Below, piece after piece: positions 1-11,453 of a stretch of DNA of 64,000 bases. The stretch's first letter is position 1. Each line of letters opens with the position of its first letter. A program made the position numbers and the translations under genes. The DNA lies in assembly GCF_041146795.1 (NCBI RefSeq), contig NC_135176.1:20309286-20373285 (forward strand), written 5' to 3'. The DNA comes from Maylandia zebra (Eukaryota > Chordata > Actinopteri > Cichliformes > Cichlidae). The notes beneath the pieces were generated by a model. That model was not told the DNA's origin, ran no database searches, and saw only the letters and a list, made by a program, of their open reading frames with translations.

Positions 1-255
1 TGAACATGAGGAAGCAGAGGCATTAGTGAAATCTAGGGGCAGCACAGCTGAAGATAGAGGTGTCACTTTAAGAGGCGTATAACACTGAATTAATGAATGC
101 ATGTATGATATTTATTTATTGACATAGTATGAGGGAGGAAAGATTAATTTAATGACAAGTAAAGATGGAAAAATATCCAAATATCGATAGTATTGTTAGG
201 CATCAGTATCTTTGTTTCTATCTTCAAAGTCCAGTATTTATCCTACTGTCCAGTA

Positions 256-318
<63 letters not shown>

Positions 319-2850
319 GTCTTAAAAAAAGTTATCTGACTAGTCTTTCTCATGCCACAGCCAACAGGTTAGTCAGTACTTTGGTATTTTTTTATTTACC
401 TATTTATTTAGATATTTGTTTATATATTATTGTATTTGCAGCAAAGGTGTCCGTAAATAAAATCAGCAGAAATCATTTGGCATACAATGAAACTGGCCTT
501 GTGGGGTCCCCGAGGGTGCCGAGCCCCTGGGCAGTTGTTGCTTTGCTTCACAGGTAATTCAACTTTTTTAAAAAGCGTCTTCATCACATAACTCAGAATT
601 AATGGAAAAGCTCCTAAACAGATAAATATATATGTTTTAAATTAGTTTCATTTGCCTAATGTTTTATCTGAGCTCATGTAATGTTGTCTTGTTATGTTTG
701 TTTATACTTCATATCGTGTGCCTTACCTCGTGTCATTTCATTCTGTCCTAGCCCATAAATAATTGATTAAGCTGGATTTGGCCTTTGGCTGATTCCCCCC
801 ATCAGACACTCCTCATAATTACTAGTCTGTTTAGTCTGGAGTGTGTGCCTTAAAAAGATTCAGCCACCTCCGTCAGTGCCTTCAGTCAGCTGGTCCCAAA
901 ATAAAGCCTCTCAGGAGCACGAGAGGCACCGACTCGGTCTTTATCGATCAGGTGCTGAAACAAGTACACTTGTTTTAGCACCTGTTACACCACACATACT
1001 TCTATTTTCAGGCATGTTATTTATGCCTATTCACCTGTGGAACTGTTTCCCAAAATAGGATACATAAGCTTGTATTAGCAGAACAAATGTTCACATGAAT
1101 AAAATGAATGTAGGCCACTGGAACACTCACGGCATGATTTAAGAGCAGTAATTATACTGCATCCAAATGTGTCCCCAGGACTCAAGAAGCTGTGTGAACA
1201 TAATCAACAATTGCAGGTACAGCGATGCCATTTAATTAGCATCTATTATATGAAGTTTTACAATACATTAAGTAGGTAGGGGATGTATTTCTGTTTTTCT
1301 CTCTTTAACCCACTTCTTTGTCTCATTTTCTCCTTTGATTCCAGTTTCCAACCAATCAAAAACTACTCAGACTAAATCTGTTTCAAAGATAAAATCTGTG
1401 TACTATACTAACATTTTGTTTCTTCTGAGTATTTATGTGCATATTGTGTCTAAGCAACTGCTGTTGATCAAACTGCTGCCTAATAAGGCCAAGTCACTTC
1501 TGCAGATTAGATTTTAAATCTCTACGGCCCCACTTTCTTGCTTAAATTAAAGTTAAATACTATTAAAAACATATTTTCAGTTTGTCTAATGCGAGACATA
1601 CACTATTAGTAGATATTCAAAAGTCAAAGATACTTTTTTTCACCATTTCTTTGGATACAGATGAGTGTGTTTGTCCTACAGGGCGATCCTCCTTAGAGGC
1701 AATCGCTCTGTCACATTGTGTTTAGGTTGATGGTTTAAAGGGCGCAAGCCAGAGACACAGTTTCCAAGAAACATCAGCAAGTGACAGAAAAACCTGTACC
1801 TACTATTTCTGTTTTATTTCATCCCACCCAGATCAAGAATACGTGTGGTTAAAGTCCAACGTGGAAAAGGCATTAAGTAACATCTCCCTCTTGGCGTCAG
1901 ATCTTCCCATTGCGTCAAACGAATAAAGAAAACAAAAGCTGGAAAATGCTAAAGCTCATAAAGGCTGTGCAGAACACCTCACCGGGATTATGATTGTCAT
2001 TAAGGACTACGTTAAGCCATGTTTGGTACAACACAGTAACCCCTGACTTGTGGGGTGTCCAGGTGGCCTAATCTCTGTTAACCTCGGCTTAACTCCAGCA
2101 AAGGTCTTGTCATCCTTTGGATGCAATAAAAACACTACATTTACATTTACTACATTTTTAAAGCTTTCTGTCTCATAATCAAGAATCTTTTTTAACTAAA
2201 AAATATTCCCTAGTATCCCCATCAATCCTAAAATTTTTTACTTTACGTTCCTGTGTTCTTCATTCTTTTAACATAAGCTAGTTATAACGGACCAGTTGGA
2301 GGATTAGGAGCTTTTCAAGGGTCAAAGGGGATTCTGGTGATTCTCCTTAATCTTTGGCACGTTACTTAGACACTGTTGAATAAGAAAGCATTCTGACCTC
2401 ACCGTTGATACTCCCGTCATCTGTACCATATTGGGAGAGGGAACTGTTAATCTGCTGAGAGCAGACAGACTGGAGTACTAGGAATCTATACACGGCTGCA
2501 CACTGGCTTAAAATAAGAAAACATTTGAAACCTTTATCATATAGGTTAGTTTATTATTTCATCTCCCTATCAAGCATATAGCAATACTCTTGAATCTGAT
2601 ATTTTTTTTAAAATGTTTGTGTTTTTATGATTGTAAAAGAAAATAAAAAAGAACAAATAACACATAGATACCCAGCTAACCCATATTTACAGATAAAGGT
2701 GCTGCTCACAGATGCAGTTTTTAATGCAAGCTATAAAGATGTTCAACACAATTTTTTTGATGGGGAAAAAAATCCATCAGAGAAAGAAAACGTTGATTTT
2801 AAATGGCCTGTTTTGTTGTGCTTTCTGAATCAAAGGAGATTTGAGTGATT
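1..2850. other. Intergenic DNA upstream of the arrestin gene
   Basis: I see no gene here. Short open frames at 843-1058, 1335-1517 and 2627-2848 have no recognisable product and no convincing splice context. The stretch is AT-rich and holds a TA microsatellite near its start. A GC-richer patch at about 495-560 resembles debris of an interspersed repeat but could not be classified. Confidence 0.6.
259..316. repeat. (TA)n microsatellite
   Basis: Uninterrupted TA dinucleotide tract of about 58 bp. It is probably polymorphic in length. Confidence 0.95.
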
Positions 2851-2867
2851 TGTGGAGGTGCAGAGGG

Positions 2868-3133
2868 GGATTATCGGCCTACTACAGCCACATGGCGACT
2901 GTGAGGTTGTATTTATGTCCCTGTGATTTAGATGGCTGCACCTTTTGTTGTCCGAAAAAAGCTGCTGTCTGATTGCTTAACAGGATTATGAAGCAGGTAA
3001 AAACAGCAATAGTGAACTGGCTAAGCCGAAGGATGCACAGAGGGAGGCAGGTATAAAAAGGGAGCTCAGCTGTAGACTGCACTCTCAACTTATCCTGACA
3101 TCCTTCACCACGGTCCCAGACTACTAAGAAGAG
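2868..3133 (+). promoter_or_regulatory. Putative photoreceptor promoter and noncoding exon 1 of the arrestin gene
   Basis: A TATA box (TATAAAA) lies at 3052-3058. A strong donor (GAG then gtaaga) follows at 3133/3134, so a short untranslated first exon of about 50 bases, starting near 3082, is likely. It would splice to 4569, where exon 2 carries 24 untranslated bases before the ATG. Two GGATTA motifs, the core of CRX/OTX sites, lie upstream at 2868-2873 and 2983-2988. CRX sites are standard in photoreceptor promoters. The start site and the use of these motifs are inferred. Confidence 0.5.
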
Positions 3134-3517
3134 GTAAGAATTCTTCATATTCACAGATGAATGAATGAAAGGATGGATGTGTAGTGGTGAAACTAATTAT
3201 GAAGTACAGTTTTATGCCTGATAGCCCCCTGCAACCTTGAATTGGATAAGTAGCTATGAAAATGAATAGAGGTCAAAGGTCAAATGGTGCAATGGTGAAA
3301 ATCATTCAGTTATGCTCCACTGTGGGGTTGAATAAGGATGATGGAAGTCATTACAGTATATACGTATTGCATTGTTTTAATAGGCCATTAAAGTTAACCG
3401 ACAGGTTCTCTCTGAGGCCATATCTACAATCAGTGAACATATGTAAGAATGCTTGTGTATGGAGGCCAGGTAAAAAAAGAGCCAAAATAGTGCAAAATGA
3501 GAAGAAAATGAGAATGC

Positions 3518-3645
3518 AAGTTCAATTCAATTCAATTTTCAATTCAATTTTAGCTATACAGCGGCAAATCACAGCAACAGTCGCCTCAAGGCGCTTTATA
3601 TTGTAAGGTAGATGCTACAATAATACATACGTAACAAAAACATCT
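3518..3645. repeat. Fragment of a teleost interspersed repeat (same family as 38.47-38.86 kb)
   Basis: This segment starts with a TTCAA-rich tract and then shares with 38474-38570 a long block reading as a small-gap match (CAAATCACA, CTCAAGGCGCTTTATATTGTAAG, ACAATAATACATAC). It lies inside arrestin intron 1. Only the first about 110 bases of the longer 38 kb copy are present. Family class unknown to me. Confidence 0.75.
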
Positions 3646-4592
3646 GCTTTCTGTGGCTTTCAGTATGTCTACTAAATTATCTGCAGACAAGAATGCTATT
3701 TAATCACTGTAAAATAGAGTAATCGACCAATAAATATTAAATATAGTGCTCTGTGGTTTGAGCAAGAATCTAACAAAGGCATAGTTCAGTATTTTTGAAG
3801 AGGTGTGCAACAATCACATATGCTGAAATTGCACAGCAATTAGCCAATCAGAAGAGAGGCAGGAAGCTGCTGTACCTGCTCCTGGCACTGAAATAAGTAA
3901 CTGTAGCCCAAAGCAACTTTAGACTGAAGGCATCTGGGTAATTAACCAAGACTTTATTCTCATTCTTTGCATTTATCCATAATCTTTGTATTGGAGATTG
4001 GAGTTGACACAGAAGGTGCCAATAGAAAAAAAACCCAACAAATTTCTAAAGGGAAATATGATCTGATGTTTAAAAATATATAAGACCAAACAACCTGAAG
4101 ACTGGAGATTATTTTGGAAGATGATGATCAGATATGTTTGAAAATACGTATTTAATTAAATGCTTGTAGTGCTCTTAACCCTTCAGGACTAATCTTTATC
4201 TAGGAGTTATAGAGAGCTAAAGTCCTGGAATGCTATCAAAGGTGATGAATGGGTTTTATCCATTTAGTGTTCCTTAAATAGTCCAAAGACTTTGGCACTT
4301 TTAGGAGAAACATACTGTGACATAACCACGTGTGCAATGTAAATCTTTGGTTGTTTGTTGTGAGGTCACGGGGGTCAGTTAGCAGCCAGAGAAACACCAG
4401 TTTGGTGGAAGAGTCCTAACACCAGTGGCGTAATCTTATTGCAGAGGATTAACCCTCTGTACCCTCAAATAAAAGCATCACTCCAGCTGCCAGAGAGCTC
4501 TCAGTTATAGATCTGTGACCTCCTGATCACTTTTTGATCATTTGTTTTTTTCACCTTTCTTCCAACAGAATACTTCCAAAAACCTTCTAGAG

Positions 4593-7500
4593 ATGGCAAA
4601 GTAAGTACTGGATACATTTTGTTTTTATCTTTATGTCCCAGAGGAACTGCTGATTCTAATCAAACTATTTAAAGATCTCTCTCTCTCATACTCAAAAAAT
4701 ATAACAATCCAAAGCTATTGTTAGTGGAAAGATGTTTCCCTTTTACCTAAAGAAAATCTGACAGGGGCCAAAAGGTTGATAAAAATCATGATCTCTTTGA
4801 AATTTGTGGAGTTGTAGACAGGATGGTCAGCCAACTCCTAAAAGGGACAATTATTAGAAAGTATTTATTTAGGTCTGTAATAGGCTTAGTCTCTTATGCT
4901 CTTTCAAATATGGTAACACAGCTCTGAGCTTTATTTGATGACAGTGGTAATTGGTTATTTGGGGAACCCTCTTACAGCATTTGTAGCTCCCTCACCTGAG
5001 CCAGCCTCTCAATCCTGGCTTGATGAGGTAAAGCAGCTCCACGCTTAGCTATTACTAACTGGATAACGAGGACTAAAGGATTACCAGCCCTTCTGTCATT
5101 TGCCAAGAAACCAAATTTACCCACAGGGTCCAAATTGAATCACTATTTTATCTTGTTAAGCCTGACAGTAACTCCATGGATGTAAGTGGATGTACTCTTC
5201 TTTTAAAAACATGGGTTCTCCAGCTTTATTCAACATTTCACACACTTATTTCTGCCCTGGTTGCCAGGATAAGGAGGTTAATATTTTAACTGTAATCTAT
5301 ACAAAAAGGTTAATTTAAAGGTTGAGTGGTGTTTCTCCTTTTCGCTTCACAGGGTTTTCAAGAAGACCAGTGGAAATGGAGGGGTATGTTCTCTTTTATT
5401 CTCTTAAAACATTTTTTAATAGACTGAAAAAGGGGTAAAACTTAAAAGGTTCTGAAACACTATGCTTTCCCTTCTTCAATGTGACAGCTGACCCTCTACC
5501 TGGGGAAGAGAGACTATGTGGATCATGTGGACAAAGTGGACAGAGTTGGTACGTTCCTATTACAGAGTGTTTTTTCTGTATTTGTGTTTGCCTGCGGTCA
5601 TTATGAAGACAATAACTGTGCCTGTAATCCTGCTCCCTTGCAGACGGCGTCGTAAAGCTGGACCCAGCAGATTTCGGAGACAGAAAAGGTAGCGTCACAT
5701 AAAGCGCCGTTTTAAATTGGGTTCAGTTCTATAAATAGAAGCTTTTGCCAATCACTGTGAAGTAGCTGATGTAATTACACCTGTCTGCAGTGTTCGTGCA
5801 GCTGGCATGTGCCTTCCGTTATGGTAGTGATGACCTGGATGTGATGGGCCTGTGCTTCAGGAAGGACATCTGGATGCAGCAAACCCAACTCTATCCTAAT
5901 GGCGAGAAGCCTGCCTTGAGTGCCATGCACGACACCCTGCTGAAGAAGGCAGGAGACAACGCACACCCTTTCTCTTTTGAGGTGTGTGACTCAGGACCAC
6001 AAAATTAAGCACGACAAGCAGTTTATGACCTCAGCCATGTGAGAAAGAGTTGTTTTTGCTTTTTTAGAAATTGTGCATGTAACATTCAATGACACATGAT
6101 GTTACTCCACTTTAATACTGAGTATTTAATAGACATTTATATATTTTTTCTTAACGAGGAAAAGCTCAAATTAACAATTTCTTTCTTCCTGAATATCTAA
6201 AATTAGGCTTTATTTTGTAATTTCATGGAAGTAGCTCTTGCGTTTTCTTATAAATCTTAGTCTTTGTCTCCATAGATTCCAAACAACCTACCCTGCTCAG
6301 TCTCTCTGCAGCCTGGACCTGATGACAAGGGAAAGGTGAGGCATCCCTTTACCTTAGAGTATATAGGCAAGGATGTCACTTGTTTAAATATCAGCTGTTC
6401 ACAACTGCACTGTACTTTGCAGGCTTGTGGCGTTGACTTTGAGGTCAAAACTTATCTTGCCAAGGAAAAGAACAACCCCGATGAAAAGATTGAAAAGAAG
6501 TGAGTTCACTTCCACTAATGTCTTTGCCTTGCTATCTCGCCTCTCTTTGTTCCATTTCATTTTTCCTCACCTCATCTCTTCTTCCTTCCCTCTCCTTGGC
6601 CCTGACAGGGACACCGCCCGTCTCGTCATTCGTAAAATCCAGTACGCCCCGTCTCAGGTGGGCGCCGGGCCCAAGGCTGATATCTGCAAAAGCTTCATGA
6701 TGTCTGACAAGCCCGTTCAACTAGAAGCTTCAATGGAGAAAGATGTACGGCAGCAAAATTTTAGCTTCACCCTGTTGAAATGGGAGCTGTGCAGTGAACC
6801 AATTAAAATCTCTCTCCTGTTTTGCCGCAGCTCTACTTTCATGGTGAAGCGATCCCAATCAATATCAAAATCAAAAACGAGAGCAACAAAACAGTCAAGA
6901 AAATTAAAATCAGTGGTGGGTACCTCTATTCACTGAAATACTGAAATAAATCCTGAAAATGTTATAAAGAAATAACATTTTTCTATATCTTCCTCCCTGC
7001 AACAGTGGACCAAACCACAGACATCGTCCTCTACTCGGCAGACAAATACACCAAGTGTGTTCTTAACCAAGAGTTCGGGTATGTGGGCAGAAAACTGAAA
7101 GCACAGCAAATGTCACAGAAGCAAAATGAAAATATAAAATTGGGTCAATCTGCTCATGTGTTTCTTTTCACTCTCTGCAGAGAGACGGTGGACTCTAACG
7201 GCAGCTTCGACAACACTCTGACCATCACACCTCTGCTCGCTGATAACAAGGAGAAAAGAGGTTTGGCGCTGGACGGTCGACTGAAGGACGAGGACACCAA
7301 CTTGGCCTCCACCACCATGTAAGTGCACACTGGTGTAAAGTTTGGGCGAAACACTCCTCTCTGTCGGTTCTTTGTTGCTTCACATTTCCATCCGCTTTCT
7401 TGTTCAGTGTCCACAATGTCTTACAGTAGTACACTCAGCTAATTTAAACCCCTCTAATCCTTCAAATCCCTGCACTTCGTCCTCCACAGGCTGCGGCAGG

Positions 7501-7963
7501 GAGTAGAAAAAGAGGTGCTGGGTATCCTGGTTTCCTACAAGATTAAAATTAACCTCATGGTGGCTGGAGGAGGGTAAGTATTTTTTGACACAAGTAAATC
7601 CCGTTCAAGATTAAACAGAACGAAACGGCAAAGGCCGGCTTACGTTTTCCCTCTTTTCTCCATGTAGTCTGCTGGGTGGCCTCACTTCCAGGTGAGTAAT
7701 ATTTAGTGACAATATTATCACAATCCATACAGAAATGATGATTGCATGCATTCACATTATTTGGCTCATTTTTCTCTGCAGTGATGTCACATTGGAGCTC
7801 CCACTGAATCTCATGCACCCCAAGCCTGAAGGTATTTTTTTACCTTGTAGAGCCTAAAAGACTCCTAAAATTTTATAGAAATGCCTTTAAAATGATTTTA
7901 ACTCTCATGCCTAATTACGTTCTCGCCTTTGTGCTAATCTCTTTTCTACACGGAGCAGAATAA
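4593..7963 (+). CDS. arr3: Cone/visual arrestin (arrestin-C, arr3-like); C-terminal tail uncertain
   Basis: Arrestins bind light-activated, phosphorylated opsin and block transducin coupling in photoreceptor outer segments. Coding exons: 4593-4600, 5353-5383, 5488-5548, 5644-5688, 5791-5981, 6276-6335, 6423-6499, 6609-6744, 6831-6915, 7006-7078, 7181-7318, 7490-7573, 7668-7691 and 7782-7831. They join in frame into 354 residues covering both arrestin beta-sandwich domains. Seen: an early [12 protein letters not shown] strand, [11 protein letters not shown] near residue 50, the phosphate-sensor arginine in VIRKIQYAP (about R166), the loop [10 protein letters not shown], and the end of the C domain LMHPKP. 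The start is the first ATG of exon 2 and gives MAKVFKK, a typical arrestin opening. Vertebrate cone arrestin is about 390 residues, so a tail of some 35 residues is expected. The next canonical acceptor (7957-7958) leads straight into a stop at 7961-7963. Rod arrestin (sag) is the alternative, but the sequence fits arrestin-C better. Confidence 0.9.
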
Positions 7964-9321
7964 GGAGTATACACTGGTGTAAGTTGTGTTTAATACTTTA
8001 TTATTTACATGTTGTTTTGGGTGCTATCACCTAGACATTTCATTATTAGGACTTGACTTAGAAGCTAACAAATGAAAGCTGAATTTTAAGAAAATGCTTT
8101 AAAAATTGCATACAGTGTAAAATATAATACAATGAAAAACGTACATAAGCATATAAAATGTTAAAACAATTTGTATTTGAAATCAGCAGCATGTTTAAAA
8201 AGCTAGAATAGGTTTTTTATACAACTTAGGTGGGAAGAGGTTAACCCCCTCGATATGACATTGTTTGGTCAAATAGTTCAAAATGTTCAGCATGAAGTTA
8301 AGAATAATTTAGGAACGATCCTTTTTTTTAATCCTAAGAGTAAAGATGTGGGAAACCCAGAGAAAATCATGCACAGGGGGAAAAAACATTATAAAATATG
8401 TCTGAAGATCACGCTCTTGGGAACAATATATCTGAACAAAATATAAAAGTTTAGAAGTACTTAGTTACTTTGAAGGTCTTTCCACATGTTACACGTATGA
8501 AAGGAGGATATCTGTGTAGTAAAAAAAAAGTCTAAACTAGTCTGCCAACAGACTGTCAGTTTCAATATTGAGCATGTTGTCTTTGTCCTAATTATATAGT
8601 CTTTAAACTCATTAACAATGATTTCATTCTTCTTTATTTAAATTACACAGAGTTCTACCTTTTTTAAAAATGGACCATATGTGTGATTTGTTTTTATGTT
8701 TCTTTTTCTTATTATTTCATTAATAAATTGAGCTATTGTTATTAATTTATCTGTATCCTTTTCCTGTTTTTACAGTGTCTTAAATGAAAACACCCCCATA
8801 GTCAAGGTGAGATTCAGCTATTACTATGTAACCTGCCATCTGCTATATTTATGAATTTTTGTAAGATGAAAATTAAAGTCATTAAATGTGTTGACAGGAT
8901 ATGCACTGTTTTATATAGAACTTCCTCCAGGACATTGAGTTGATAACTGCTTTGCTTTTAATATTGTAAATTACAATTACAAATACATGAAAGTAATAGA
9001 TTATGAGGAATGATTATGACACCTTATACTCTTAAAGAGGAAATTCTGATGCTAAAAAGTGAAGTATATTATATAATGACATCACAGATTCCAACATCTC
9101 TTTCTGTTTACTTCTCAAGAGAGGATGTTACCCTGGACACTGAAAAGAAACCCACAGGAACAAAACAAAAGGAAGTGACAAAAACAAAGAAGAAAGAACA
9201 CGACTGGTGTCCTCACACCAAGTCGTTACAGAGCAACCGAGGACATCTACCTTTCAGACACACCAAGGATATGCGTACAGATGTAACATCAGTCCTCTTG
9301 CAGATTTCGTGGTCATGTTGA
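7954..9321 (+). other. arr3: Candidate C-terminal tail exons of the arrestin gene
   Basis: Three short segments can be read as one frame: 7954-7978 (donor gtaagt), 8776-8806 (acceptor tacag, donor gtgaga) and 9124-9321 (stop at 9319-9321). The first begins in frame only if splicing occurs after 7953, where the sequence is GG rather than AG. The read tail is polar and Lys-rich and lacks an obvious FEEFAR-type clathrin/AP2 motif, so the last part may be untranslated. Transcript evidence would settle this. Confidence 0.3.
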
Positions 9322-9601
9322 ATAAATGTAATTTTAGCCGTAGAGAGAATGCTTGGATTGCATGTTAGTATCCAACATTTAAACACCCCAGACTTCTGTA
9401 GCAGCATGTTCTGATTATCCTTTGCATGTTTGCAGGATGTGATTGGAAGGCAATGAACAGAAAATCAGAGAGAAACCCTCAAAAGCAGATGTGCTTTTGA
9501 TTATTGTGGTGTGTTCATTCATTATTTTGAATGATGTACTTCTCCATGTGAAATGTGGTGGATTATGGTTTAGACTGGACACATGAAACATCCCAAAATA
9601 C

Positions 9602-9607
9602 AATAAA
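9602..9607 (+). other. arr3: Poly(A) signal for the arrestin gene
   Basis: AATAAA about 280 bases after the last open frame of the arrestin locus. It is the first canonical signal after the tail exons, so the transcript likely ends near 9,620-9,640. Confidence 0.5.
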
Positions 9608-9984
9608 ATTGCCTGAAAGACAGCTTTAAATGTTTTCTTTCTTTCTTAATTTCGTTGTCTTGTTTTCATTCATTGTTCACATCATAAGAGTAGATACTGG
9701 AGGGCACTTTACTTATGGCCAGAGGACTACTTTAGAAAATACGAATGCCAAAGATAGACTTTCAAGAAAACACTATCAAAACACTACTATATTCTGTATT
9801 GGAACTGAAGGACTGGATTCTAAACAAATGCTCCCAAAGACAACTGTTCTATAAATTTATGGGATGTAGGTGCTGCCTATAGGTAATAGTTTAGATGTGT
9901 AATTTCAATTAAAGTTGAATATATTTAGGCCGTAGCAGATATCTTCTCGACATAAAAACATCATGTCTGGGGTACACCTACATA

Positions 9985-10410
9985 TTTACATATCCATGAA
10001 CTTCCTGTGTTGTCTTCCTCTATTCCTGCCTGCTAGCTCCATGGTCAACCTCCTTCGTCCAATATATTTACATTGCCTCTTCTACACATGTCCAAACCAT
10101 CACAGCTTTGCTCTTCTAACCCTACTTGTCCCTTTGATCTAATTCTAATCTTCTCCTTTAACGTCACTCTCAGTGGAAATCTTAAAATCTTTATCCATCT
10201 TAAACCCGACTCTTACCACCCACCTCGCCACTGTCTCACCGTCCTTACACATGTCCTGCTCCAACCATTACTCCTTTTGATCTTCTCTGTACTTCAACAC
10301 TCTCAAAGCAAACATCACACATGTAGTGCGCTTTCTCAGCTTGAAGCCATACTGCTGTTCACTAAAAGTCACCTCTCTTCGTAATTTAGCTTCCTCAAGT
10401 CTTTCCCACA
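9985..10410 (-). mobile_element. Degenerate non-LTR (RTE-like LINE) fragment
   Basis: On the minus strand this looks like a decayed piece of the reverse-transcriptase region of an RTE-type LINE common in fish. A block around TCCTGCCTG..AGCTCCAT recurs at 53.6-53.7 kb in an rce1 intron. No intact frame remains. The clade assignment rests on remembered similarity and is tentative. Confidence 0.4.
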
Positions 10411-10414
10411 GTTT

Positions 10415-11035
10415 TCAGTTTTCAGTTTTATTTGTCATATGCAAGTTAGCACAGGGTCAACATTGCAATGAAATGTGTTTGACGAGCAGCAGTCACTCAG
10501 CAGCATGGTACAGTAGAAGAAAATATAATAAAATATAATAAAATGAAAAAAAATAGAAAAACAGTTAAGAGCAAAATATTAGAGACGTGGTAAAAGAGAA
10601 AAGATGACTAAATATATATGTATCTATAAATATAAATATATGTACACTAGTGATTAAATAAGAAAATCTTGAAAAGAAATATGAGGGGGGGGTGTTGGCA
10701 GATGGGATATTGCACAGAAATGAGCAGCAGAAAATTACAGTATTGCACTTTTTAAATATAAACATCAATAACAATAAAGTGGAATGACCAGTGCAGATTA
10801 AACAGAGTACTTGTGAAGCTGCAAGGTAGCTTCTGAGTGTGTCCTGTGGAGTGTGTGTGTGTGTGTTTAAGTGTTGTGGTTGAGGTGTCGTATGGCTTGG
10901 TGGTAAAAACTGTTTTTAAGTCTTGTAGTCCGAGCAGACAGACTCGTGTAACGTCTGCCAGATGGTAACAAGGAGAACAGCTGATGTGCTGGGTGGCTTC
11001 ATGATGTAGCCATCAGCTTTATCCCTCTCTAGTGC
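10415..11035. repeat. Unclassified teleost interspersed repeat
   Basis: AT-rich segment with features I associate with a high-copy teleost repeat: an opening around TTTTATTTGTCATATGCA, a short GT run (about 10852-10866), and a closing part around GTCTGCCAGATGGTA. It has no coding potential and lies between the arrestin and znrd2 genes. The class is not known to me. Confidence 0.4.
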
Positions 11036-11453
11036 ACTTCCATTTCTCAGGCACCCTTCCAATTTTCAAAATTGTGCTAAAAAGCACACTGCTCCTACTC
11101 TCTTAATAATTTATTACAATAATAATAATAAGAAGAAGAAGAGGAAGCGGAAGAAGAAAAAGAAGAAGAAATCATCCACTTAATCCTCATATGAGAAGTT
11201 TAGCTGAAACGATTTAATTGTTTAAGTTAATTAACTAATCAGCATACGGTGGCGCTATTGCTACCATTTTTGACTATAACAGCGAGGAGTGGGAACGCTG
11301 CCCACCAAATTTCACTCTTGTGGTATTTACCACTAATTAACACTAGGGGCAGGCGGCTGTGCTCAAATATTTGCCGAACGCGGAGGAAGAAACGAGGAGG
11401 AAGAAGGAGCGTTGCATTGCGTCATCACGTCCAACGTGTAGCACAGAAGAAAC

